A DNA stretch of 64,000 nt from assembly GCF_006716485.1 (NCBI RefSeq), contig NZ_VFPD01000001.1, positions 2,772,008-2,836,007 of the forward strand. The letters are read 5' to 3'. Under the pieces are notes generated by a model that was given only the letters and a program-made list of their open reading frames with translations, searched no databases and was not told the DNA's origin. The translations under genes were made by a program, and so were the position numbers. The stretch is from Chryseobacterium aquifrigidense (lineage in GTDB: Bacteria > Bacteroidota > Bacteroidia > Flavobacteriales > Weeksellaceae). Positions 56,888 to 64,000 of this stretch are shown here, piece after piece (position 1 is the first letter of the stretch; the number at the start of each line of letters is the position of its first letter).

Positions 56888-58159
56888 TTATTCTGTTCTT
56901 AAAGCTTCAATAGGTCTGATCTTTACAGCTCTCTGTGCCGGAATCATCCCGATGATCAACCCCAGAATCACCATGACAGCCATTGCGGCAAATACGTTTC
57001 CATAGTTTACGGTGGGATTATAGAAAGGAAATGAATCCTGACCTTGCGTAACGGCATTGAGAATCATGAGGACGAAAATCCCAGACATAAAGCCTATTAA
57101 TCCTGAGGAGAGTGTAATGACAACACTTTCCAGCAAAATCTGATTTCTCACTTCGGCAGGCTTCGCTCCCAATGCTCTTCTGATTCCGATTTCTTTGGTT
57201 CTTTCTTTTACCGTAATCAAAAGGATATTTGAAATTGCAATTACTCCTGCAAGAATAGTCAGTGTACCCACAATAATTGTTAACAGCTGCATTCCCGTAA
57301 GGAAACCTGTCAGCTTTTTAAATTCTTTTCCAAGGTTGAAACTTCCGAAAGCATTGGTATCTTCGGGAGATACTTTATTCTTTGTTTTTAACACCTGCTT
57401 TACATCTTCTTCCACAGAATTGACGTTGGCATTCGGTTTACTGACAATAGCAAACATGTCTATCTGGTCTCCGGCATTATACATTTTCGTATAAGTGGAA
57501 AGTGGAATAAAAGCGGTCTGATCATTTTCAAAACCACCTCCTTTTTTTACACGGAAAACTCCAATTACATTAAAGAAAAGTCCTTTAATATTGATTGATT
57601 TTCCTATTGGATTCTCTTTTTTCTTGGAATCAAAGAAGTTTTTATAAATTTCTTCTCCAATGACTACTACATTTTTATTTCCGGAAACATCGGCATCATT
57701 GATATAACGTCCGAAAATCAGTTTCTTTTCTGAAATCTTATTTCCTACAGAGTAATCTCCCGTAAGCGAATAGGTTCCGTTTTTTCCGTTTCTGGACATG
57801 GCTTCTCCGGGAGTTCCGGTAAAGCTTCCTCTTGCATTTTGGGGCGAAATATAATCTATGGCTGTTACTTTTCTTTTCAGCATTTCCATATCATTCAGGT
57901 TCAGGTGAACTTCTCTTCCTTTAGGAAATCCTTCGTATGGAATAGATGTTTTCTGCGCCCACAGGAAGATTGAGTTGGTGGCAAACCCGGAAAATAATTT
58001 ATCAAAACCATTCTCCATTCCTTTTGCGGCTCCAAGAAGACTTACATACAAAAACATCCCCCATCCTACGCCAATCATGGTAAGAAATGTTCGGAGTTTA
58101 TTATTCCTTAGTGAATAATAAATTTCCTGCCAAGTATCTTTTTTAAATATGATATTCAC
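56888..58159 (-). CDS. MacB-like ABC transporter permease
   Basis: 423 residues: an N-terminal helix (about 21-45), a large MacB-type periplasmic domain (about 50-280), then three helices in the FtsX region (from about 285). The RTKEIGIRRALGAKPAEV coupling segment and C-terminal PAQRAVKIRPIEALRTE are typical. It is the second of two homologous permeases, which may form a heterodimer with the LolD-like ATPase. Confidence 0.9.
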   Translation of the reverse strand: MNIIFKKDTWQEIYYSLRNNKLRTFLTMIGVGWGMFLYVSLLGAAKGMENGFDKLFSGFATNSIFLWAQKTSIPYEGFPKGREVHLNLNDMEMLKRKVTAIDYISPQNARGSFTGTPGEAMSRNGKNGTYSLTGDYSVGNKISEKKLIFGRYINDADVSGNKNVVVIGEEIYKNFFDSKKKENPIGKSINIKGLFFNVIGVFRVKKGGGFENDQTAFIPLSTYTKMYNAGDQIDMFAIVSKPNANVNSVEEDVKQVLKTKNKVSPEDTNAFGSFNLGKEFKKLTGFLTGMQLLTIIVGTLTILAGVIAISNILLITVKERTKEIGIRRALGAKPAEVRNQILLESVVITLSSGLIGFMSGIFVLMILNAVTQGQDSFPFYNPTVNYGNVFAAMAVMVILGLIIGMIPAQRAVKIRPIEALRTE

Positions 58160-58168
58160 CTTGTTGAA

Positions 58169-58189
58169 TTATAAGTTATAAATTATCAG
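58169..58189. repeat. Three degenerate heptamers TTATAAG-TTATAAA-TTATCAG
   Basis: Three 7-bp units in the gap between the two permeases. The unit resembles TTATCAA, the complement of the TTGATAA array at 53128-53190. Confidence 0.6.
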
Positions 58190-58250
58190 TTTTGAATTCT
58201 ATTAATTCGTTCTTCTTTTTTGCTTTTTTACTGTTTAGTCTTTGAGCAAA

Positions 58251-59480
58251 TTATTCTGTTCTCAACGCTTCGATCGGTTTGATTCTTGACGCTCTGTATG
58301 CCGGTACAAATCCTGCGATCAGTCCTGAGAAAATCAGTGCAATAAATGCCATAATAATGGATCCCCAGCCTACACTTGGGTTTTTGATGAAAAACTCTTC
58401 AAGACTGTTACCGATAAGGTTTAGGGTAAGAACACCTATTCCCACTCCCACAAGTCCTGATACGACTGTAATCACAACACTTTCCTGAACAATCAGACCT
58501 ACGATTCCGCTTGGTTTTGCACCAATCGCTTTTCGTACTCCAATTTCTTTAGTTCTTTCTTTAACGATATACACCATAATGTTGCTGATCCCAATGATTC
58601 CGGCAAGCAGTGTCCCTAATCCGATAAATCCTACAATAGCGGTAAGTACCGCCATAAACATGAATGTATCATTCATATTCTTGGCATTGTTCCAGACACG
58701 AACTCCGTTTTCATCATCAGGAGAAACATTTTTTCTCGATTTCAATTTATCTTTAAGCTCATCCCCGTATTTGATAGCCTGATCAGGAGTCAGCTTATCA
58801 CTATATGAAATGTAAGCGATATTTACTGTATCAGAGCCCTTTTTCATCTGTTGCAAGGTGGTAATAGGAACAGTGATATGTCTTTCGTCCCAGTCTCCTC
58901 CATCATCTGAAAATACTCCTACCACTTTAAACATGGTTCCATTGATATCCAGTTCTTTTCCTACGGGACTTCCGTTCTTAATCAGGTCTCTCTGTACCAT
59001 TCTTCCAATGACTGCGACATTTTGCTTTCCCTCCAGGTCTCTTGGAGTAATATATCTTCCATCAATCATTTTCCTGTTCTCAATCACCTGCTCTCCCGGT
59101 TCGGCTCCATGAATCTGATAAATCCCGCTTTCTTTACCATATTTCACCATTAAGCTGGCATTATATCTCGGGCTGGAAGCTCCTACATTTTTTTTATCAG
59201 CATTAATAAGAAAATCATAGTCTCCATTATTCAGCGTAACTGTACGATCAGACTGCAATCCCTTATAGGCCAATGTTGTTTTTCCTGTAGTAATGGTAAT
59301 CAGATTTTTGGCATCACCTGAGAATCCTTCAGAGAAAGCATTCTGAAGCCCCGTTCCAATTCCAAAAAGTACAATGAAAATAAACAGTCCCAAAGCTACC
59401 GTAAACCCTGAAAGCACCGTCCGAAGTACATTACTACGGATAGAACTGAATATTTCCTGCCAACGATCTAGGTCAAACAT
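58251..59480 (-). CDS. MacB-like ABC transporter permease
   Basis: About 409 residues from ATG 59480 (MFDLDRWQEIFSSIRSN), as in related permeases. Same plan as the next permease: first helix (about 20-42), a MacB periplasmic domain, and three C-terminal helices with RTKEIGVRKAIGAKPSGI and PAYRASRIKPIEALRTE. The two share the C-terminal EALRTE end and diverge in the periplasmic domain. Confidence 0.9.
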   Translation of the reverse strand: MFDLDRWQEIFSSIRSNVLRTVLSGFTVALGLFIFIVLFGIGTGLQNAFSEGFSGDAKNLITITTGKTTLAYKGLQSDRTVTLNNGDYDFLINADKKNVGASSPRYNASLMVKYGKESGIYQIHGAEPGEQVIENRKMIDGRYITPRDLEGKQNVAVIGRMVQRDLIKNGSPVGKELDINGTMFKVVGVFSDDGGDWDERHITVPITTLQQMKKGSDTVNIAYISYSDKLTPDQAIKYGDELKDKLKSRKNVSPDDENGVRVWNNAKNMNDTFMFMAVLTAIVGFIGLGTLLAGIIGISNIMVYIVKERTKEIGVRKAIGAKPSGIVGLIVQESVVITVVSGLVGVGIGVLTLNLIGNSLEEFFIKNPSVGWGSIIMAFIALIFSGLIAGFVPAYRASRIKPIEALRTE

Positions 59481-59610
59481 AGTTTTTATTTTTTTACTTT
59501 GTAAAAAAGTCAATTAGCTGCTCTCTCAATTTTCTTCGAAGTCAATTAACTTTGTTGTCAATTTGTTTCTTCATCAGACTTTAATTACGCTCTAATTATT
59601 TTTCACATTT

Positions 59611-59967
59611 CTAATCTTTTTTCAACATTTTACTTAACAAGATAAATGCTGTTTTTATTAAATTTCCAATTTTTGTTAATTCTTCTATTTGAATATAATT
59701 ACATTCTATAACGATATCAAAACAAGAATCCAACTCAATGACTGAACCTCTGGCAATTTCAAAATATCTTTTCCTTTCCAGTTCAGATTTTCTTGAACAT
59801 CCTTCGGTAATATTTAATACTACAGAAGTAGAAGCTCTTCGTATCTGGTCAATTATATTAAACTTTTCATGATCAGGAATTTTAGATAAAACTTTATAAC
59901 ATTCTATTCTTAATTCTCTGGTTGACTGATAAACGTCAAGCTTATAATGGTTCAGTTTTAAAAACAT
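59611..59967 (-). CDS. Four-helix bundle protein (23S rRNA intervening-sequence family)
   Basis: 118 residues of four amphipathic helices: YKLDVYQSTRELRIECYKVL, IIDQIRRASTSVVLNITEG and RYFEIARGSVIELDSCFDI. This is the family found first inside 23S rRNA intervening sequences, and free-standing in many Bacteroidota. Its function is unknown. It is inserted between the ABC ATPase and the first permease of the efflux operon, with 100-130 nt gaps on both sides. Confidence 0.9.
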   Translation of the reverse strand: MFLKLNHYKLDVYQSTRELRIECYKVLSKIPDHEKFNIIDQIRRASTSVVLNITEGCSRKSELERKRYFEIARGSVIELDSCFDIVIECNYIQIEELTKIGNLIKTAFILLSKMLKKD

Positions 59968-60054
59968 TTTTATTTTTTTTCATATTCATTTGTCTGTGTG
60001 TTATAAATTATTGATCCTTCTCATTGTAAATTCACTTGTGAAGCAAAATTGACC

Positions 60055-60068
60055 ATTCACTATTCACT
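60055..60068. repeat. Two tandem heptamers ATTCACT
   Basis: ATTCACT twice (60055-60061, 60062-60068), next to the stop of the ABC ATPase gene. TTATAAA-TTATTGA at 60001-60014 is a related heptamer pair in the same gap. Confidence 0.6.
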
Positions 60069-60757
60069 TATAGTACAATCTGCTTAATAAACTCATCACT
60101 TTCAATAATTCCGTCCTTCAGTACAACGTTTCTTTTGGTCTGCGCAGCAACATCAGGTTCGTGGGTTACAACGATGATTGTTTTTCCTTCGTTATTGATA
60201 TCCTGAAGCAGTTTCATAATATCATGAGTAGTTTTGGAGTCCAAAGCTCCGGTTGGCTCATCTGCCAGTACTACTTTAGGATCTGTAATCAAAGCTCTTG
60301 CGATAGCTACTCTCTGCTTCTGTCCTCCTGAAAGCTCACTTGGAAGGTGATTAGCCCACTGTGCCAATCCTACTTTCTCCAGGTATTCCATAGCTTTCTG
60401 ATTTCGCTCTTTTCTCGGCACATTCTGGTAGTACAGAGGAAGGGCTACATTTTCTAAAGCTGTTTTATAATTGATAAGGTTAAAAGACTGGAAAATAAAT
60501 CCTAAGAATCTGCTTCTGTATTCTGCAGCTTTTACTTCAGATAAATGCTCGATAGGTACTCCATCCAACTCATAGATTCCTGAATCTTTTTCATCCAGAA
60601 TCCCAATAATATTAAGAAGTGTAGACTTTCCGGAACCGGAACTTCCCATAATGGAAACAAACTCCCCTTCAGAAATATTCAGATTAATTCCTTTGAGAAC
60701 ATGAAGCTTGCTTTTCCCTGTATCGTATGACTTATTTAAATCCTGAATTACTAACAT
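60068..60757 (-). CDS. ABC transporter ATP-binding protein (MacB/LolD-like)
   Basis: 229 residues: Walker A GSSGSGKSTLLNIIG, Q-loop FIFQSFNLI, signature LSGGQKQRVAIARAL, Walker B VVLADEPTGALDS, switch His VVTHEPDV. This is the energy subunit for the two MacB-like permeases downstream. It is the first gene of the operon, divergent from nrdB. Confidence 0.95.
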   Translation of the reverse strand: MLVIQDLNKSYDTGKSKLHVLKGINLNISEGEFVSIMGSSGSGKSTLLNIIGILDEKDSGIYELDGVPIEHLSEVKAAEYRSRFLGFIFQSFNLINYKTALENVALPLYYQNVPRKERNQKAMEYLEKVGLAQWANHLPSELSGGQKQRVAIARALITDPKVVLADEPTGALDSKTTHDIMKLLQDINNEGKTIIVVTHEPDVAAQTKRNVVLKDGIIESDEFIKQIVL

Positions 60758-61092
60758 TAAGTGATGTATGTTTTATACCCAATAAGTAGATGATATTTTC
60801 AAATTGTTACAAGAATAAAAATTTATTCAAATATTTTTTTGTTTAACACACTAAGCCTTTATTTATAATACTTTATAAAATACCGTTTAACTGTAACTCA
60901 GTATTTGTATCTATTTATCCCCAAGATTGCTGTCTAGCCTATTATTCGAGCTAGTTTCATGTAAATGTGGAAAACTTTTCAAGCTAAAAGTCAGCCTATT
61001 AGTATTTACCTCTTTCAAAATCAGTTCTTTTTTTCGAACTTTGCTATTAGTTCTTTACAAGAAATATGAATTTGGGGAAGTGAATAACTTTA

Positions 61093-61106
61093 ATTCACAA
61101 TTCACA
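61093..61106. repeat. Two tandem heptamers ATTCACA
   Basis: ATTCACA twice in the nrdB leader region, one base different from the ATTCACT pair at 60055-60068. Confidence 0.55.
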
Positions 61107-61137
61107 GATAAACAAAAAGTTAAGTATTTCCGGAACG

Positions 61138-61146
61138 TTATCCACA
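61138..61146 (+). promoter_or_regulatory. Exact DnaA box TTATCCACA upstream of nrdB
   Basis: Perfect match to the TTATNCACA consensus, 35 nt before the nrdB ATG. In E. coli, DnaA binds upstream of nrdAB and controls it. Confidence 0.55.
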
Positions 61147-61181
61147 AGGATCTAAATTATTTAATTATAAAGATATTTAAT

Positions 61182-62156
61182 ATGGGAATTTTTGATAAAA
61201 GAGTAAGTTATAAGCCATTTGAATACCCGGAGGTTCTTCAGTTTGTAGAAGCCATCAACAAATCGTTTTGGGTGCATTCGGAAGTGGACTTTACTGCAGA
61301 TGTTCAGGATTTTCATTCGCAGTTGGAACCACATGAAAAGCATGCTGTGAAAAATGCGCTGTTAGCCATTGCACAGATCGAGGTGTCTGTAAAGACATTC
61401 TGGGGGAATTTATACAACCACCTACCAAAGCCGGAATTCAATGGATTAGGATCTACTTTTGCAGAATGCGAGTTTCGTCATTCTGAAGCATATTCCCGTT
61501 TATTAGAGGTATTAGGATATAATGATGAATTCCTTAACGTGATCGAAATTCCTGCTGTAAAAGGAAGAATTGAGTTCCTTGGAAATGCTTTAAAACATGC
61601 TAATTCTGCAACACCTAAAGAGTACGTTTCTGCTTTACTCTTATTCAGTATTTTAGTAGAAAACGTTTCTCTTTTCTCGCAGTTTGCCATCATCCTTTCT
61701 TTCACAAGATTCAAAGGTTTCATGAAAAATGTTTCCAATATCATTGCATGGACTTCCGTAGATGAGCAGATTCACGCGAATGCAGGAATTTACCTGATCA
61801 ACAAAATCCGTGAGGAACAACCTGACTTATTAACAGACAGCGATATCGAAGATATCTATACTTTAGTAGATGAGTCTATCGCAAGAGAAGGTGATATCCT
61901 TAGCTGGATCTTTGAACTGGGAGAAATCGACAACGTTTCTAAAGAAGATCTTCTTAACTTCATGAAATACCGTGTAGATGACAGCTTGAAGAAAATCAAT
62001 ATGAAAACAAGATACAACATTACTCCTGAGCAGTACAGACCAATGGTATGGTTCGAGGAAGAAGTTTTCGCCAATTCATTAGATGATTTCTTTGCCAAAA
62101 GACCTGTAGACTATACGAAGCACGACAAGAGTATTACAGCAAACGATTTGTTTTAA
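61182..62156 (+). CDS. nrdB: Ribonucleoside-diphosphate reductase beta subunit, class I (probably Id)
   Basis: Radical-generating subunit for dNTP synthesis, 324 residues from ATG 61182 (MGIFDKRVSYKPFEYPE). The upstream open frame to 60927 has no homology and was rejected. By alignment with E. coli R2, the metal ligands include E67 (in place of Asp84), E97 and H100, with K71 nearby; Y104 occupies the position of the Tyr122 radical. From memory, this layout is that of the Flavobacterium johnsoniae class Id dimanganese enzyme. No N-terminal ATP-cone is present. Confidence 0.95.
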   Translation: MGIFDKRVSYKPFEYPEVLQFVEAINKSFWVHSEVDFTADVQDFHSQLEPHEKHAVKNALLAIAQIEVSVKTFWGNLYNHLPKPEFNGLGSTFAECEFRHSEAYSRLLEVLGYNDEFLNVIEIPAVKGRIEFLGNALKHANSATPKEYVSALLLFSILVENVSLFSQFAIILSFTRFKGFMKNVSNIIAWTSVDEQIHANAGIYLINKIREEQPDLLTDSDIEDIYTLVDESIAREGDILSWIFELGEIDNVSKEDLLNFMKYRVDDSLKKINMKTRYNITPEQYRPMVWFEEEVFANSLDDFFAKRPVDYTKHDKSITANDLF

Positions 62157-62265
62157 TATTGGGGCGCGAGCGAAGCGAGCGTCAAAGCAGTCAGGATCAG
62201 GATTAATCCTTTTCTGATTAATAAGTGGAATTGCTGTTCATGAATAAAGCACAAATACAAAAGAA

Positions 62266-62556
62266 ATGATCAATGTAATAGTAACCTATACGGTAAAACC
62301 CGAATTTGTTCCGAACAATAAAACCAATATTCAAAAGTTTTTGGAAGATTTTAAAAATTTAGATCCTTCCACCTTTGAATATAAAGTTTTTGTAAAGGAA
62401 GACGGTGTTACTTTTGTACATTATTCAAACTACATCAATGAAGAAGTTCAGCATGAAGTTTTGAATGTTCCGTCTTTTAAAGAATTTCAGAGATTAAGAG
62501 ACGAAAGCGGGCTGAACGGTTCCCACAAAGTAGAAATTTTACAATCAGTACTATAA
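62266..62556 (+). CDS. Small ferredoxin-fold protein (antibiotic-biosynthesis-monooxygenase-like)
   Basis: 96 residues, beta-alpha-beta pattern: MINVIVTYTVKPEFVPNNK, then YKVFVKEDGVTFVHYSNYI, a helix QHEVLNVPSFKEFQRLRDES and a last strand HKVEILQSVL. It resembles dimeric ABM-fold proteins, but no active-site residue is recognised. It lies between nrdB and nrdA in the same direction and is likely co-transcribed. The function is unknown. Confidence 0.7.
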   Translation: MINVIVTYTVKPEFVPNNKTNIQKFLEDFKNLDPSTFEYKVFVKEDGVTFVHYSNYINEEVQHEVLNVPSFKEFQRLRDESGLNGSHKVEILQSVL

Positions 62557-62564
62557 TAAAACAA

Positions 62565-62595
62565 AATTCCGGAGTGACTCTCTCATTCCGGAATT
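62565..62595 (+). other. Stem-loop between the small ABM-like gene and nrdA
   Basis: A 13-bp imperfect stem, AATTCCGGAGTGA with TCATTCCGGAATT (one G-U), loop CTCTC, 17 nt before the nrdA ATG. No T-run follows, so it is not a typical terminator. It may affect processing or nrdA translation. Confidence 0.6.
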
Positions 62596-62611
62596 CGAAA
62601 ATATAACATCT

Positions 62612-64000
62612 ATGGAAGAGCAAAATTCAAATATATGGTGGCTCAATGAAGAGTCCGAGCAAATGCTGAACAGAGGATATCTGTTGAAAGGTGAAACGGT
62701 AGACGGAGCTATCGACAGAATTACCACTGCCGCTGCAAAAAGGTTATACAAACCTGAACTTCAACCGGCATTCAAAGAAATGATCACAAAAGGATGGATC
62801 AGCTTCTCTTCTCCTGTATGGGCTAATATGGGAACCGAAAGAGGTCTTCCTATCTCATGTTTCAATGTTCACATTCCGGACAGCATTGAAGGAATCACTC
62901 ACAAAATGGGTGAGGTCATTATGCAGACTAAAATCGGAGGTGGTACTTCAGGTTATTTTGGGGAATTAAGAAACAGAGGAACCGCTGTAACGGATAATGG
63001 AAAGTCTTCCGGAGCAGTTTCATTCATGAAACTTTTTGACACAGCTATGGATGTGGTTTCTCAGGGAGGTGTAAGAAGAGGTGCTTTTGCGGCTTATTTA
63101 GATATTGACCACGGAGATATTGAAGAATTTTTATCCATTAAAGATATCGGTAGCCCGATTCAGAACCTGTTTACCGGAGTTTGTGTACCGGATTACTGGA
63201 TGCAGGATATGATAGACGGTGATATGGAGAAACGTAAAGTTTGGGCAAGAGTATTGGAAAGCCGCCAGCAAAAAGGTCTTCCATACATTTTTTTCACAGA
63301 CAACGTGAACAGAAATAAACCTCAGGTATATAAAGATTTAGGAATGACGGTGAACGCAAGTAATCTTTGTTCTGAAATCATGCTTCCATCTACTATGGAA
63401 GAATCTTTCATCTGCTGTTTATCTTCCATGAACCTTGAGCTATATGATGAGTGGAAAGATACTGATGCAGTAAAATTAGCAGTATACTTCCTTGATGCTG
63501 TATTATCTGAGTTTATTGACAAAACTGAAGGTAACTATTACTTACAGGGTGCAAGAAACTTTGCGATGCGTCACAGAGCTCTTGGATTAGGAGTTTTAGG
63601 ATACCATTCTTATTTACAGAAAAACATGATTCCGTTTGAAAGCTTTGAAGCTACTCAGTTCAACGCAAGAGCATTCAGACATATCAAAGATCAGGCTGAA
63701 CAGGCTTCAAGAGAGCTTGCCAACATCTATGGAGAACCGGAAGTATTGAAAGGTTACGGATTAAGAAATACCACAACAATGGCTATCGCTCCTACCACTT
63801 CAAGTTCTGCAATTTTAGGACAGACTTCTCCGGGAATCGAGCCTTTCTCTTCTAACTATTATAAAGCAGGTCTTGCGAAAGGAAACTTTATGCGTAAGAA
63901 CAAATACCTTGCAAAACTATTGAAAGAAAAAGGATTGGATAACGAAGAAACATGGAGAACAATTATGCTCAACCATGGATCGGTACAACACCTGAACGAG
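62612..64000 (+). CDS. nrdA: Ribonucleoside-diphosphate reductase alpha subunit, 3' end outside window
   Basis: Catalytic subunit; the frame is open to base 64000 (463 codons, stop not seen). The first redox Cys is C83 in PISCFNV, corresponding to E. coli Cys225; C253 in ASNLCSEIMLPS corresponds to the thiyl Cys439, with the conserved Asn and Glu. The N-terminus is about 140 residues shorter than E. coli NrdA, so the ATP-cone is absent. GGTSGYFG and SQGGVRRGAFA follow as in class I. Start ATG 62612 is the first Met in frame after the hairpin. Confidence 0.95.
   Translation, partial: MEEQNSNIWWLNEESEQMLNRGYLLKGETVDGAIDRITTAAAKRLYKPELQPAFKEMITKGWISFSSPVWANMGTERGLPISCFNVHIPDSIEGITHKMGEVIMQTKIGGGTSGYFGELRNRGTAVTDNGKSSGAVSFMKLFDTAMDVVSQGGVRRGAFAAYLDIDHGDIEEFLSIKDIGSPIQNLFTGVCVPDYWMQDMIDGDMEKRKVWARVLESRQQKGLPYIFFTDNVNRNKPQVYKDLGMTVNASNLCSEIMLPSTMEESFICCLSSMNLELYDEWKDTDAVKLAVYFLDAVLSEFIDKTEGNYYLQGARNFAMRHRALGLGVLGYHSYLQKNMIPFESFEATQFNARAFRHIKDQAEQASRELANIYGEPEVLKGYGLRNTTTMAIAPTTSSSAILGQTSPGIEPFSSNYYKAGLAKGNFMRKNKYLAKLLKEKGLDNEETWRTIMLNHGSVQHLNE

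Larger units (their letters stand above)
60758..61181. promoter_or_regulatory. Divergent regulatory region of efflux operon and nrdB, with DnaA-box-like sites
   Basis: 424 AT-rich bases. Near-consensus DnaA boxes: TTATACCCA (60773-60781), TTATCCCCA (60915-60923), TTTTCCACA on the minus strand (60966-60974) and the exact TTATCCACA (61138-61146). Heptamer pair ATTCACA x2 at 61093-61106. No perfect TAnnTTTG promoter was found for nrdB. An upstream in-frame extension of nrdB into this region lacks coding character. Confidence 0.5.

Noticed and set aside
60927..61181. In-frame 85-residue N-terminal extension of nrdB
   Set aside because: Its sequence has no RNR or ATP-cone character, the true family N-terminus (MGIFDKR) begins at 61182, and the extension covers the DnaA-box region.
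60758..61181. Chromosomal replication origin
   Set aside because: DnaA-like boxes are present, but no dnaA, dnaN, gidA or repeat array is nearby; the nrd regulation explanation is simpler.

Overview
The window is AT-rich and reads as a chromosome segment of a Flavobacteriia (Bacteroidota) bacterium, most like Chryseobacterium and relatives. The grounds are promoter elements of the Bacteroidota type (TTG/TTTG, 17-20 nt, TAnnTTTG), a type IX secretion sorting domain, a PorX response regulator, a fused LpxC/FabZ, and many intrinsic terminators. No rRNA or tRNA gene, CRISPR array, prophage or insertion sequence was seen. The organism name is inference.

Layout. 1-5.3 kb: lptB (partial, with an unusual C-terminal extension), a TM2 membrane protein, hemB, a small secreted protein that is almost only a T9SS sorting domain, and a two-gene NatAB-like ABC exporter. 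5.3-13.1 kb: a leftward envelope operon (HD hydrolase, lpxD, lpxC/fabZ, lpxA, efp, a second lpxD-like gene, sucD, a beta-barrel protein) that supplies lipid A precursors. 13.3-18.7 kb: S41 protease, porX, a MliC-like lipoprotein, a YciI-like protein overlapping exonuclease III, and an RlpA-like protein. 18.7-22.3 kb: two tandem secreted proteins of unknown function in AT-rich surroundings, and rimO.

22.4-49.9 kb: a surface-polysaccharide locus of 26 consecutive leftward genes, probably one transcript. It has a good promoter at 49979-50007 and a hairpin terminator at 22373-22399. It encodes export proteins (Wza, Wzc, Wzx), two polymerase candidates (Wzy, EpsG), two phosphoglycosyl transferases, three GT4 glycosyltransferases and recognisable sugar pathways. 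These are UDP-diNAc-bacillosamine (PglF, PglE, PglD, with PglC), UDP-L-FucNAc (CapE, CapF, CapG, with a WbuB-like transferase) and UDP-GlcNAc3NAcA (WbpA, WbpB, WbpE, WbpD). A further dehydratase/aminotransferase/acyltransferase trio has no assigned product. An L-2-hydroxyglutarate oxidase gene lies inside the Wbp set, where it may recycle the 2-hydroxyglutarate that WbpB-type enzymes make.

50.3-60.8 kb: recX, glyA, a thioredoxin-reductase-like gene with nine heptanucleotide repeats in its leader, a frameshifted GT39 glycosyltransferase, a Cys-rich unknown protein, and a MacAB-like efflux operon with a four-helix-bundle gene inserted. 61.2-64 kb: nrdB, a small ferredoxin-fold protein and the start of nrdA, behind a regulatory region with one exact and several near-consensus DnaA boxes. 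NrdB resembles the class Id (dimanganese) type, and neither subunit shows an ATP-cone.

No wholly new defence or mobile system was recognised. The best leads are the 2-hydroxyglutarate oxidase in the Wbp pathway, the TTGATAA array in a 5' leader, the LptB extension, and the nrd regulatory region.
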